Source of the DNA: Ruminococcaceae bacterium UBA5413
GTDB taxonomy: Bacteria > Bacillota > Clostridia > Oscillospirales > Acutalibacteraceae
Direction: 5' to 3'
NCBI GenBank assembly: GCA_002409585.1
Contig: DHNP01000007.1
Location: 1 to 42,718, forward strand
DNA length: 42,718 nt
The notes beneath the pieces are model-generated. The model searched no databases. It was not told the origin of the DNA and was given only the letters and a program-made list of their open reading frames with translations. The translations under genes were made by a program, and so were the position numbers. Positions 30,765 through 39,673 of this stretch are shown here, piece after piece (position 1 is the stretch's first letter; each line of letters starts with the position of its first letter).

Positions 30765-33233
30765 ATGATGATAAAATACAGGGTGCACGACGTTGCCGGG
30801 GACCTGAACGTCCCAAATAAAGAAGTAATTGATACTATAAAAAAATATACCGGGGAAGAAAAAAGACATATGACGGCACTTGAGGAAAACGAACTTGACG
30901 TCGTCTTTGAAGAATTTACGCAGAAAAACAGCCTTAAGAATTTCGACGAATATTTTGCTGAGGGCGTGCATGAAACGCCCGTCGTTATAAACGGCAAGCC
31001 GCGGCAGCCCGCAAAGGCGGCAGTTAAAAGCGAGCCTGCCGCCGCAAAGCGGCAGCCGCAGACCGTCAAAGCAGGCGCCCAGCCGCAGAGAAGCACGGGC
31101 AGGGCGCGCGGCATGAATGGCCAGCAGCAGTGGAAGCCCGCGGCCCCGGCCGCCGGAAGGGCGGCCCAAAAGCCGCGCGCGCCGTTCCAAAAAAATCCGC
31201 AGAAAAACGAGCCCGGCATACAAAAGACGTCCGAGCAGACCGCCGACGGCATCATACGCCGCCCGCGCGAAAGGATAGTCGACACGCACCTGACGCACGT
31301 TAACATGGATAAGTACAACGAAAAGTACGACAGGCTCGCGTCCGAAAAAGTAAAGTCCTCTGACAACACTGTCAAAAAGCAGAAATTTACCCAGCGCAGC
31401 TCACGTTACCGCGGTAAGCGCCGCGGCAAAAAAGAAACAGAGTCCGAGCGCCTGCGCCGCATAGCTATGGAACGCAAAAACAAACCTATAACCGTGCGCA
31501 TACCTGAGCAGATTACGGTAGGCGAGCTTGCCCTAAGGCTTAAGGCAACGGCGGCAGAAGTAATTAAAAAGCTCATGGGCCTTGGAGTTTTCGCTTCCGT
31601 TAACGATGTCATAGACTTCGACACGGCCTCCCTCGCAGCAATGGAGTTCCACGCTAAAGTCAAAAAGGAAGTCGTCGTAACCATAGAAGACAAGATAATA
31701 GACGACAGCGAAGACAAGGACGACAACCTTCTGCCGCGCGCGCCGGTAGTAGTAGTCATGGGGCACGTTGACCACGGCAAGACCTCCCTGCTCGACGCCA
31801 TACGCCACACAAACGTCACCGCGAGTGAGGCCGGCGGCATAACGCAGCACATCGGCGCTTACCAGGTAGAGATAAACGGCAGGGACGTTACTTTCCTCGA
31901 CACGCCAGGCCATGAAGCGTTTACGACCATGCGCGCAAGGGGCGCCCAGGTTACGGATATAGCCGTCCTTGTAGTCGCGGCCGACGACGGCGTCATGCCG
32001 CAGACAGTCGAAGCCATAAACCACGCAAAGGCGGCAAACGTTTCAATTATAGTAGCAATAAATAAAATGGATAAACCCGGCGCAAACCCGCAGTTAGTCA
32101 TGGAGCAGCTCACAAAGTACGGCATAGTCCCCGAAGCGTGGGGCGGCGACACGCCCTGCGTGCCCGTTTCGGCCGTAAATAAAACCGGCATAAAGGAGCT
32201 TCTTGAGATGATACTCCTCATAGCCGACATGAAAGAGCTTAAGGCTAACCCCGACCGCGCCGCAAAAGGCACGGTAATAGAGGCAAGGCTCGACAAGGGC
32301 CGCGGCCCAGTGGTGACGGTGCTCGTACAGAACGGCACCCTCAAAGTCGGCGACATACTTGTCGCCGGTACGACCGTCGGGCGCGTGCGCGCTATGACGG
32401 ATGAAAACGGCAAGACCATAGAGTCGGCGGGGCCGAGCGTGCCGGCCGAGATAACCGGCCTTGACGACGTGCCTACCGGCGGCGATATCTTCAACGCCGT
32501 TTCAGACGAGCGCCTCGCAAGGCAGCTTGTGGAGCAGCGCAGGAACGAGCAGAAAGAAGAAAAGTTCAACAGCCGCACCAAAGTTACACTCGACAACCTC
32601 TTTGAGCAGATGAAAGAGGGCGACATGAAGGAGCTGCACATCATAGTTAAGGCAGACGTGCAGGGCTCCGTTGAGGCCGTGTGCCAGTCGCTTGAAAAGC
32701 TCAGCAACGAAGAAGTGCGCGTAAACGTCATACACAGCGGCGTAGGCGCCATAAGCGAGTCAGACGTCATGCTCGCCGCGGCGTCCAACGCCATCATAGT
32801 CGGCTTCAACGTGCGCCCCGACCCGGTCGCTGAGGCAAACGCGAAACGCGACGGCGTCGACATGCGCCTGTACCGCATTATATACGACTGCATAGAAGAA
32901 ATACAGTCCGCCATGAAGGGCATGCTCGCGCCTAAGTTCCGTGAAATGGCCCTCGGCAAGGCTGAAGTGCGCCAGGTTTACAAGATAAGCAGCGTAGGCA
33001 CCATCGCGGGCGCGCACGTCACAAGCGGCAAGATTACGCGTGACGCGCAGATACGCGTCGTACGCGACGGCATAGTCCTTACGGAGGATAAGATAGCGTC
33101 GCTCAAACGCTTTAAAGACGACGCGAAAGAAGTCCCCGACGGCTACGACTGCGGCATAGGGCTTGAAAAGTACTCCGATATAAAAGAGGGGGACATTTTC
33201 GAAGCCTTTACCATGGAAGAGTACAGGGAATAA
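30765..33233 (+). CDS. infB: Translation initiation factor IF-2
   Basis: An 822-aa GTPase that places initiator tRNA on the ribosome. An N-terminal IF2-N fold (VHDVAGDLNVPNKEVIDTIKKY) leads to a long Ala/Pro/Gln/Lys-rich linker (about 75-215). A second IF2-N domain follows (ITVGELALRLKATAAEVIKKLMGLG). The G domain has G1 GHVDHGKT (333-340), G3 DTPGHEAF and G4 NKMD. C-terminal beta-barrel domains include LHIIVKADVQGSVEAV. The start ATG is preceded by GAGGAGG. Confidence 0.98.
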   Translation: MMIKYRVHDVAGDLNVPNKEVIDTIKKYTGEEKRHMTALEENELDVVFEEFTQKNSLKNFDEYFAEGVHETPVVINGKPRQPAKAAVKSEPAAAKRQPQTVKAGAQPQRSTGRARGMNGQQQWKPAAPAAGRAAQKPRAPFQKNPQKNEPGIQKTSEQTADGIIRRPRERIVDTHLTHVNMDKYNEKYDRLASEKVKSSDNTVKKQKFTQRSSRYRGKRRGKKETESERLRRIAMERKNKPITVRIPEQITVGELALRLKATAAEVIKKLMGLGVFASVNDVIDFDTASLAAMEFHAKVKKEVVVTIEDKIIDDSEDKDDNLLPRAPVVVVMGHVDHGKTSLLDAIRHTNVTASEAGGITQHIGAYQVEINGRDVTFLDTPGHEAFTTMRARGAQVTDIAVLVVAADDGVMPQTVEAINHAKAANVSIIVAINKMDKPGANPQLVMEQLTKYGIVPEAWGGDTPCVPVSAVNKTGIKELLEMILLIADMKELKANPDRAAKGTVIEARLDKGRGPVVTVLVQNGTLKVGDILVAGTTVGRVRAMTDENGKTIESAGPSVPAEITGLDDVPTGGDIFNAVSDERLARQLVEQRRNEQKEEKFNSRTKVTLDNLFEQMKEGDMKELHIIVKADVQGSVEAVCQSLEKLSNEEVRVNVIHSGVGAISESDVMLAAASNAIIVGFNVRPDPVAEANAKRDGVDMRLYRIIYDCIEEIQSAMKGMLAPKFREMALGKAEVRQVYKISSVGTIAGAHVTSGKITRDAQIRVVRDGIVLTEDKIASLKRFKDDAKEVPDGYDCGIGLEKYSDIKEGDIFEAFTMEEYRE

Positions 33234-33238
33234 TGCCG

Positions 33239-33256
33239 GCCGCCGCGGGGCGGCGC
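33239..33256 (+). other. Short hairpin between infB and rbfA
   Basis: GCCGCC pairs with GGCGGC around a 4-nt loop. There is no T-run, so it is probably an mRNA processing or stability element. Confidence 0.35.
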
Positions 33257-33291
33257 GCCGACAGTTTACGTCAGGCGGTGTTATTTAAATT

Positions 33292-33651
33292 ATGAACAGC
33301 AACAAATTAGGCCGTGTCACGGAAGATATAAGGCGGGAGCTTACGGCTGTATTCCGTAAGCTCAAGGACCCGCGCGTCCAGGGCATGATAAGCATAGTGC
33401 GCGTTGAGGTGTCTCGCGACCTCTCGTACTGCACAGTATATATAAGCGCGATGGAAGGCCTTGACCGCGCGAAAGAGGCCGTAAAAGGGCTGAAGTCCGC
33501 TTCGGGGTTCATACGCCGCGAGCTTGGGGAAAACCTTTCGTTAAGGAAAATACCGGAGCTTACTTTCAGGGCTACCGACTCTATAGAATACGGTGCCAAT
33601 ATTTCGCGCATCCTTAACGAACTGAAGGAGGAAAAGCATGATAAGCCTTGA
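33292..33651 (+). CDS. rbfA: Ribosome-binding factor A
   Basis: A 119-aa KH-like protein that helps 16S rRNA 5'-end maturation and cold-stage 30S assembly. The N-terminus NKLGRVTEDIRRELTAVFRKLKDPRV, then MISIVRVEVSRDLSYCTVYISAM, and the end RKIPELTFRATDSIEYGANISRIL match the family. The ribosome site is weak. It overlaps nrnA by 14 nt. Confidence 0.95.
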   Translation: MNSNKLGRVTEDIRRELTAVFRKLKDPRVQGMISIVRVEVSRDLSYCTVYISAMEGLDRAKEAVKGLKSASGFIRRELGENLSLRKIPELTFRATDSIEYGANISRILNELKEEKHDKP

Positions 33652-34594
33652 CGATGCCGCCGCCATACTCCAATCGTCCGAAAAAACGCTGATACTGTGC
33701 CACCGCTACCCGGACGGTGACACGCTCGGTTCCGCGGCAGCCCTCTGCCTCGGACTGAGAAAAACCGGTAAACGCGCCCGCATAAAATGTTCTGATAAAA
33801 TAGGCGCGAAATACGATTATATCTTTAAAAATATCAGGGATGACGATTTTACGCCGGACCTTACAGTTACGGTGGACATCGCCGACAAAGAGCTTTTGGG
33901 CGAGCCGCTCCTCTCGGCATACGGCGATAAAGTCGGCCTCTGCATAGACCACCATCCGTCAAACACAAAGTACACCCCAAAGTACTTCGTAGACCCCAAA
34001 GCGGCCGCCACATGTGAAATCATTTTCCGGCTGCTCAAGCTCATGGGCATAGAGATAGACAAGCCCATCGCGTCCGCGCTTTACACCGGCATAACTACGG
34101 ACACCGGCTGCTTCAAGTATATAAATGTTACGCCCGACACTTACCGCATAGCCGCCGACCTTGTCGAAACCGGGATAGACTCCCCGTCTATCAACAGGAT
34201 AATGTTCGACACGAAAAGCCGCGCCCGCGTTGAAATGGAAAAGCGCGTCATGGACTCCATAGAGTACGCGCGCGGCGGCAGCATAGCGGTTATAGAAATA
34301 ACGAAAAAAATGATAACCGAGTCCGGCGCGGTTGAAGACGACCTCGACGGCCTTGCCACCATCCCGCGCGGCATAGAAGGCGTCCTCATAGGCATTACGC
34401 TAAGGGAAAAGGACGACGGCACGTACAAGATAAGCCTGCGCGCCCACCCGCCGGCGGATGCATCGGACATATGCGCGGTTTTCGGCGGCGGCGGCCACAA
34501 GGGAGCCGCCGGCTGCACCATCGCCGCCCCGCTTAAAGACGCCAAAGCAAAAATAATAAACGCCGCAAAGGAGTACCTTGACAAAAACATATGA
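33638..34594 (+). CDS. nrnA: DHH-family oligoribonuclease/pAp phosphatase (NrnA-type)
   Basis: A 318-aa manganese-dependent phosphoesterase that degrades short RNA oligomers and in Bacillus also dephosphorylates pAp. The DHH domain has LCHRYPDGDTLGSAAALCLGL, TVTVDIAD and DHHPSN. The DHHA1 domain ends with AVFGGGGHKGAAGCTI. GGAGG lies 8 nt before the ATG inside rbfA. The stop overlaps the truB start (ATGA). Confidence 0.93.
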   Translation: MISLDDAAAILQSSEKTLILCHRYPDGDTLGSAAALCLGLRKTGKRARIKCSDKIGAKYDYIFKNIRDDDFTPDLTVTVDIADKELLGEPLLSAYGDKVGLCIDHHPSNTKYTPKYFVDPKAAATCEIIFRLLKLMGIEIDKPIASALYTGITTDTGCFKYINVTPDTYRIAADLVETGIDSPSINRIMFDTKSRARVEMEKRVMDSIEYARGGSIAVIEITKKMITESGAVEDDLDGLATIPRGIEGVLIGITLREKDDGTYKISLRAHPPADASDICAVFGGGGHKGAAGCTIAAPLKDAKAKIINAAKEYLDKNI

Positions 34595-35496
34595 ATGGTA
34601 TAATAGTTATGGACAAACCCGCGGGATTCACTTCTTTTGACGTAGTTGCCGTCATGCGCGGCGTATGCCATACTAAAAAAGCAGGCCACACAGGCACGCT
34701 CGACCCAATGGCGACCGGCGTCCTGCCGCTTCTTTTCGGCAGCGCCACGCGCGCAGCGTCACTTCTGCCTGACACCGGCAAAGAGTACGTCGCCGGGTTT
34801 AAACTTGGCTTTGCAACAGACACACAGGACATAACCGGTAAAACAACGGCGCAGAGCGGCGTTAGGGTAAAGCGCGAGGATGTTGAGGGAGTCCTTCCTA
34901 TGTTCCGTGGGGAAATAATGCAGGCCCCTCCCATGTACTCCGCGGTAAGCGTAGGCGGCAAGCGCCTTTACGAGCTTGCGCGCAAGGGTATAGAGATAGA
35001 ACGCCAAAAGCGCCCTGTAAGCATTTACACTTTGGAGCTTCTCGATTTCGACGAAAACGATATGTCCGGCCGCTTAAAAGTGTCATGCTCAAAGGGCACA
35101 TATATAAGGACTATATGCAGCGACATAGGGGATGCGCTCAAAACATACGGCGTGATGTCCTCCCTTAGGCGAACCCGCGCCGGCATATTTGCCGAAAGTG
35201 ACTGCGTCACTTTAGATGCGGCAAAACGCCTTTCGGCTGAAGGTAAGCTTTCGGATATCCTGCTGCCTGTTGAAACGCTTTTTGTGCCATACCCCCAGCT
35301 AAGGGTTTCCGAAGCGCAGGCAAAGCGCTTTACCAACGGCGGCGCGCTTAAAATTTCATATACCGCTTTAAGGGATACTAACGCCGGCGAAGGTGATATT
35401 TACCGTATAATGTCGCCGGACGGCGTTTTTTTAGGCTTAGGCAATATATGCGGTGAAGACGTGCGTATTCTCCGCCTTTTTACGCAGGGGCGTTAG
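34591..35496 (+). CDS. truB: tRNA pseudouridine-55 synthase
   Basis: A 301-aa enzyme that makes pseudouridine 55 in the T-loop of tRNAs. The N-terminus MNGIIVMDKPAGFTSFDVV and the catalytic motif HTGTLDPMATGVLPLLFG (catalytic Asp) are clear, as are PPMYSAVSVGGKRLYELAR and CSKGTYIRTICSDIG. The C-terminal PUA-like tail is complete. Start overlaps the nrnA stop. Confidence 0.96.
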   Translation: MNGIIVMDKPAGFTSFDVVAVMRGVCHTKKAGHTGTLDPMATGVLPLLFGSATRAASLLPDTGKEYVAGFKLGFATDTQDITGKTTAQSGVRVKREDVEGVLPMFRGEIMQAPPMYSAVSVGGKRLYELARKGIEIERQKRPVSIYTLELLDFDENDMSGRLKVSCSKGTYIRTICSDIGDALKTYGVMSSLRRTRAGIFAESDCVTLDAAKRLSAEGKLSDILLPVETLFVPYPQLRVSEAQAKRFTNGGALKISYTALRDTNAGEGDIYRIMSPDGVFLGLGNICGEDVRILRLFTQGR

Positions 35497-35564
35497 ATTT
35501 TACCTTGCAATGCAACAGGAATACTTCAGCTGCAAATATATTTATCCTGGACTGGAACGATAAA

Positions 35565-36500
35565 ATGAAAGTTTACTGTGATTTTACACATTCTGAGGAC
35601 GAAAGCGCCGTCGCGCTCGGCAACTTCGACGGGCTGCACAAAGGCCACCAGAAAGTCATACTGCAGGCGGCCGAATGCGCAAAGCGCGGCCTTGTGCCAA
35701 CCGTGCTGACTTTCTCCGGAAATACCTGCAAAAACTCGCCGGAAAAGCCGTGCGGGGAAATCATAACCATGGAGCAGAAAATAAACCTGCTTGAACGCAT
35801 GGGAATAAAACAGCTGTACGTGCTGCCGTTTATTTCGGTAAAAGACATGACTGCCGAAGAATTTGTCACGTCCGTACTTTCAGGCGTTTGCAAAGCTAAA
35901 GAAACGAGCTGCGGCTTTAACTTCACGTTCGGCCGCGGCGGTACGGCCGGCAGCGGCGCGCTTGCGGAGCTGTGCGCCCGCCGCGGCATAGAAAGCAGCG
36001 TCGCGGGCGCAGTCATAAGCGGCGGCAAACCGATAAGCTCCACAAGGATACGCCGCCTTATAGCAGAGGGACGCGTAGGTGAAGCCGCAGAACTTTTAGG
36101 CAGGCCGTTCTGCTTTGTTTCACCTGTGGTGCGCGGCAACCGCATAGGCAGTTCACTCGGCACCCCTACCGCAAACCAAAAGGTACCCCCTGAATTTGTA
36201 AAGCCGAAATACGGTGTCTACGCTTCTCGGGTTTATCTTAACGGCAAGTACTACTGCGGCGTTACGGACATTGGCTTAAAGCCTACCGTCGGCTCTGACC
36301 GCGTGCTCGTAGAAACATGGATGCCCGACTACGCCGGCGGGGACCTGTACGGCAAAACCATACGGACGGAAATATTAAAATTCCTCCGCCCTGAAAAAAA
36401 GTTTTCCGGCCTTGGCGAGCTTAAAAAGCAGATACTCATAAACGCAGAGCAGTCAAGGGATTTTTTCAAAAAACACGGCGCAGGCATCCTTAATTATTAA
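35565..36500 (+). CDS. ribF: Bifunctional riboflavin kinase/FMN adenylyltransferase
   Basis: A 311-aa enzyme that converts riboflavin to FMN and then FAD. The N-terminal adenylyltransferase has VALGNFDGLHKGHQKVI, CGFNFTFGRGGTAG and ISSTRIRRLIAEGRV. The C-terminal kinase domain has GSSLGTPTANQ (flavin/ATP loop), YGVYASRVYLNGKYYCGVTDIG and the LRPEKKF end. ATG 35565 gives a usual length and N-terminus; an upstream ATG at 35505 is possible. It closes the truB-ribF pair standard in this operon. Confidence 0.94.
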   Translation: MKVYCDFTHSEDESAVALGNFDGLHKGHQKVILQAAECAKRGLVPTVLTFSGNTCKNSPEKPCGEIITMEQKINLLERMGIKQLYVLPFISVKDMTAEEFVTSVLSGVCKAKETSCGFNFTFGRGGTAGSGALAELCARRGIESSVAGAVISGGKPISSTRIRRLIAEGRVGEAAELLGRPFCFVSPVVRGNRIGSSLGTPTANQKVPPEFVKPKYGVYASRVYLNGKYYCGVTDIGLKPTVGSDRVLVETWMPDYAGGDLYGKTIRTEILKFLRPEKKFSGLGELKKQILINAEQSRDFFKKHGAGILNY

Positions 36501-36561
36501 ACTGAAAATACCGTTTTATCCGGCCGCGCCGCAGGGCTGCGGCATACCTTAAGGAGTTCCG

Positions 36562-37365
36562 ATGGATTACATTTTTACACTGTTCCTTCTTTTCACGTCA
36601 TACAGCTTCATGGGGTGGGTATGCGAGAGCATATACTGTTCCGTCTCAGCGAAAAGATTTATAAACCGCGGCTTTTTAGGCGGCCCTTTCTGCCCCGTTT
36701 ACGGAGCGGGCGGCGTGCTTGTCACGTCCGTTTTGTCTCCGCTGCAGGGCAATGTCCCGCTGCTGTACATATCGGCCGTGCTTTTAACGAGTACGCTCGA
36801 ATACTTTACGGGGCTGGCGCTTGAAAAATTATTCAACGTCAAGTACTGGGACTATTCAAAGCATAAGATAAACCTGCACGGGAGGGTATGCTTAAAAAAC
36901 TCCGTTATATTCGGCTTTATGGGCGTCTTTATGGTGCTTTACATCAACCCGCTGCTGTTTTCGGCACTGGAGTCCATCCCGGGCTTTATGCTGCCGGCCG
37001 TTTCGCTTGCGTTCGCGTCATATTTTTTAATAGACACGTATATAACTTCACGCGAAATGCTGCGCCTTAACGGCAAGCTGACTGAGCTGCAGCAGGTGCT
37101 TGACGAGATAAAGGAAAAGGCCCACACAGTAACCGTAGAGCGTATAGAAGTCCTTCAGGAAACCATAGCCGACCATCTTGACGACAAGACAAAAGCGCGC
37201 ATAAAATGGCTTTACGGCAAAAAGGAACTGCTCGAAAACGGTATGCGCCTTACGCAGCGCAGGCTTATAAAGGCATTCCCCACAATGAAGTCTTTCACAA
37301 ACAACGAGTCGCTGCAGCGGATAAAAGAAATACTTCAGAACGGCAAAAAACTTATGAAGCGCTGA
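36562..37365 (+). CDS. CmpB-like (PF06541) polytopic membrane protein
   Basis: A 267-aa protein often annotated as a putative ABC-transporter permease, without direct evidence for transport. It has about five membrane helices in the first 165 residues, with family segments SYSFMGWVCESIYCSV, NRGFLGGPFCPVYGAGG and TLEYFTGLALEKLFNVKYWDYSKHKINLHGRVCL. The last 100 residues form a charged, partly coiled-coil cytoplasmic tail. AAGGAG lies before the ATG. It follows ribF by 61 nt and may be the last gene of the operon. Confidence 0.85.
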   Translation: MDYIFTLFLLFTSYSFMGWVCESIYCSVSAKRFINRGFLGGPFCPVYGAGGVLVTSVLSPLQGNVPLLYISAVLLTSTLEYFTGLALEKLFNVKYWDYSKHKINLHGRVCLKNSVIFGFMGVFMVLYINPLLFSALESIPGFMLPAVSLAFASYFLIDTYITSREMLRLNGKLTELQQVLDEIKEKAHTVTVERIEVLQETIADHLDDKTKARIKWLYGKKELLENGMRLTQRRLIKAFPTMKSFTNNESLQRIKEILQNGKKLMKR

Positions 37366-37450
37366 GCCATGCGCTTTACTCCGTATTCTATTATTTTTAT
37401 ACCGTAAAACATGTGCGCGGCCGGCCTCACAGCCTTCCGCTGTTCATTTG

Positions 37451-37475
37451 TAAAAGCGCAAAGCGCGTTTTTTAA
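37451..37475 (+). terminator. Weak terminator before aspS
   Basis: AAAGCGC and GCGCGTTT form a short GC stem with a three-base loop, followed by T6. The stem is short, so efficiency is uncertain. Confidence 0.45.
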
Positions 37476-37482
37476 AGCTTTG

Positions 37483-37511
37483 TTGAAACAATATATTTTT
37501 CATGGTATAAT
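37483..37511 (+). promoter_or_regulatory. Sigma-A promoter of aspS-gatCAB
   Basis: TTGAAA, a 17-bp spacer and TATAAT. Transcription would start near 37518, about 46 nt before aspS. I saw no T-box in this short leader. Confidence 0.8.
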
Positions 37512-37563
37512 CAGTTGTTATAAAAGACACAATTAAAGAAAGCAAAAAAGGGGAGTACGGCAT

Positions 37564-39315
37564 ATGACAAGAGCCAACCGGTACCGCACGCATTACTGCG
37601 GTGAAGTAAGCGAAAACGACATAGGCAAAGAGATACGCGTGGCGGGCTGGGTTGAAAATATCCGCGACCACGGCGGCGTTAAATTTATAGACCTGCGCGA
37701 CCATTACGGCGTTTTACAGATAGTCATTTATGACGATGCAATGCTCGAAAACGTAAACCGCGAATGTTCCTTAACGGCTTCCGGCACGGTAGTGCTTCGC
37801 GACGACGATACGGTAAACCCTAAAATACCAACGGGCACAGTCGAGCTTAAAGTGAAAAAACTTGAAGTACTCGGAAAAGTAACGCGCCCGCTCCCGTTTG
37901 AAATAGATATGTCGCGCGAAACTAAGGAAGACGTGCGGCTCAAGTACCGTTACCTCGACCTGAGGAACCCCAAGGTACACAAAAATATCGTGCTGCGTTC
38001 GGAACTTATCGCTTTCCTGCGTAAAAAAATGACTGAAATGGGATTTTTGGAAATACAAACCCCAATTATGTCCGTTTCGTCGCCTGAAGGCGCGCGCGAC
38101 TACCTTATACCGAGCCGCCGCCACAAAGGAAAATTTTACGCGCTGCCGCAGGCCCCGCAGCTTTTTAAACAGCTCCTCATGGTTTCCGGATTCGATAAAT
38201 ACTTCCAGATAGCGCCGTGCTTCCGTGATGAAGACGCGCGTGCCGACCGCTCGCCGGGTGAGTTTTACCAGCTTGACTTTGAGATGGCCTTCGCTGAGCA
38301 GGAGGATGTCTTCAGCGTTGCCGAAGAAGTCATAGGCGAAACTTTCAGCAGATTTTCAGGCAAAGCCGTTTCAAAAGCCCCTTTCAGGCGCATTACTTAC
38401 GCCGAGTCAATGCTTAAGTACGGAACGGACAAGCCGGACTTAAGGAACCCGCTCGAAATAATCGATATAAGCGACATCTTTAAGGATACGTCTTTTAAAC
38501 CTTTCTCCGGCAAAACCGTGCGCGCCGTAAACGTACCCGGCTGCGCCTCGCAGCCGAGAAGCTTTTTTGAAAATATGCTGAAGTTTGCCGAAAGTATAGG
38601 CATGAAGGGCCTTGGGTATATAAAAGTCACCGACAAAGGCGAGTACCAGGGACCTATAAATAAATTCCTTACCGAAGACGGCCGCGCAGAGCTTACAAAA
38701 CGCGCCGGCCTTAAAAACGGCGACGTTATTTTCTTCATAGCTGACAGCGCGGAGCTTGCCCCCGCCCTTGCCGGCCAGATACGCACCGAGCTTGCGCTCC
38801 GGCTCGGCCGTATAGACGGCAGCCGCTTCGAGCTTTGCTTTATAGTAGACTTCCCGATGTTCGGCATAGACGAGGAAACCGGAAAGTATATCTTCACCCA
38901 CAACCCGTTCTCCATGCCGCAGGGCGGTATGGACGCTCTGTTAAATAAAAAACCGGAAGACATACTTGCCTACCAGTACGACATAGTCTGCAACGGCGTT
39001 GAGCTTTCATCAGGCGCCGTAAGGAACCATGACATCGACATTATGAAAAAGGCCTTTTCCATAGCAGGTTACACTGAAGAAGACCTCAAGACAAAGTTTT
39101 CGTCGCTTTACACGGCTTTCCACTACGGCGCGCCGCCGCACGCAGGCATGGCCCCCGGCATCGACAGGATGCTCATGCTGCTTACAGGCGAAGAAAATAT
39201 CCGCGAAGTCATAGCTTTCCCGATGAACTCAAACGCGGAAGACGTAATGATGGGCTCGCCGAGCGAAGTTACGGAGCAGCAGCTTAGGGAAGTACACATA
39301 AAGCTAAGGCAGTAA
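37564..39315 (+). CDS. aspS: Aspartyl-tRNA synthetase, probably non-discriminating
   Basis: A 583-aa class II synthetase of the bacterial type. An N-terminal anticodon-binding OB fold includes IRVAGWVENIRDHGGVKFIDLRD; then motif 1, motif 2 (FRDEDARADRSPGEFYQLDFEMAF), a bacterial GAD insertion, and motif 3 (APPHAGMAPGIDRMLMLL). His36, in RDHGG, occupies the position where E. coli has Leu30 and non-discriminating enzymes have His31. This suggests that it charges both tRNA-Asp and tRNA-Asn with aspartate. GGGAG lies before the ATG. gatC follows after 69 nt. Confidence 0.97.
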   Translation: MTRANRYRTHYCGEVSENDIGKEIRVAGWVENIRDHGGVKFIDLRDHYGVLQIVIYDDAMLENVNRECSLTASGTVVLRDDDTVNPKIPTGTVELKVKKLEVLGKVTRPLPFEIDMSRETKEDVRLKYRYLDLRNPKVHKNIVLRSELIAFLRKKMTEMGFLEIQTPIMSVSSPEGARDYLIPSRRHKGKFYALPQAPQLFKQLLMVSGFDKYFQIAPCFRDEDARADRSPGEFYQLDFEMAFAEQEDVFSVAEEVIGETFSRFSGKAVSKAPFRRITYAESMLKYGTDKPDLRNPLEIIDISDIFKDTSFKPFSGKTVRAVNVPGCASQPRSFFENMLKFAESIGMKGLGYIKVTDKGEYQGPINKFLTEDGRAELTKRAGLKNGDVIFFIADSAELAPALAGQIRTELALRLGRIDGSRFELCFIVDFPMFGIDEETGKYIFTHNPFSMPQGGMDALLNKKPEDILAYQYDIVCNGVELSSGAVRNHDIDIMKKAFSIAGYTEEDLKTKFSSLYTAFHYGAPPHAGMAPGIDRMLMLLTGEENIREVIAFPMNSNAEDVMMGSPSEVTEQQLREVHIKLRQ

Positions 39316-39384
39316 GTAATCCCGATTATATCTTTTTATAATAAATAAGGATATGCAAATATCCGTCTTGGGAGTGATGCAGTT

Positions 39385-39663
39385 TTGGTTACACACGAAG
39401 ATATACTCAAAATAGCAAGGCTCGCTAAAATCTCCGTAAAGCCCGGGGAGCTTGACGGCCTTACGAAGGATATGAACGAAATAATCGGATTTGCCGACAC
39501 GGTAAATTCGGCGCCGGTGGATTCTACGGATTTTGACAATATCAACGGCCTTACGAACGTTTTCAGGGAAGACGAGGCCGTGCCGTCGTACAGCCGCGAA
39601 GACATCCTCAGTAACGCACCCTGCGCCGAGGATGGTTATTTCCTCGTAAAGCGGCACTCATAA
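39385..39663 (+). CDS. gatC: Asp/Glu-tRNA amidotransferase subunit C
   Basis: A 92-aa helical chaperone subunit that joins GatA and GatB. It shows HEDILKIARLAKISV, then LDGLTKDMNEIIGFADTVN, and the extended tail with FREDEAVPSYSREDILSNAP that wraps the partner subunits. The start is TTG 39385 with GGGAG about 11 nt upstream. It is followed by gatA after 10 nt. Confidence 0.94.
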   Translation: MVTHEDILKIARLAKISVKPGELDGLTKDMNEIIGFADTVNSAPVDSTDFDNINGLTNVFREDEAVPSYSREDILSNAPCAEDGYFLVKRHS

Positions 39664-39673
39664 GGAGGGAACC

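Noticed and set aside
31859..32959. Long minus-strand ORF opposite infB
   Set aside because: It is an antisense shadow of infB with Ser/Thr-rich low-complexity translation and no ribosome site or family motif.
37366..37563. T-box or other riboswitch in front of aspS
   Set aside because: The interval after the promoter is only about 46 nt and has no T-box sequence or stem I features.
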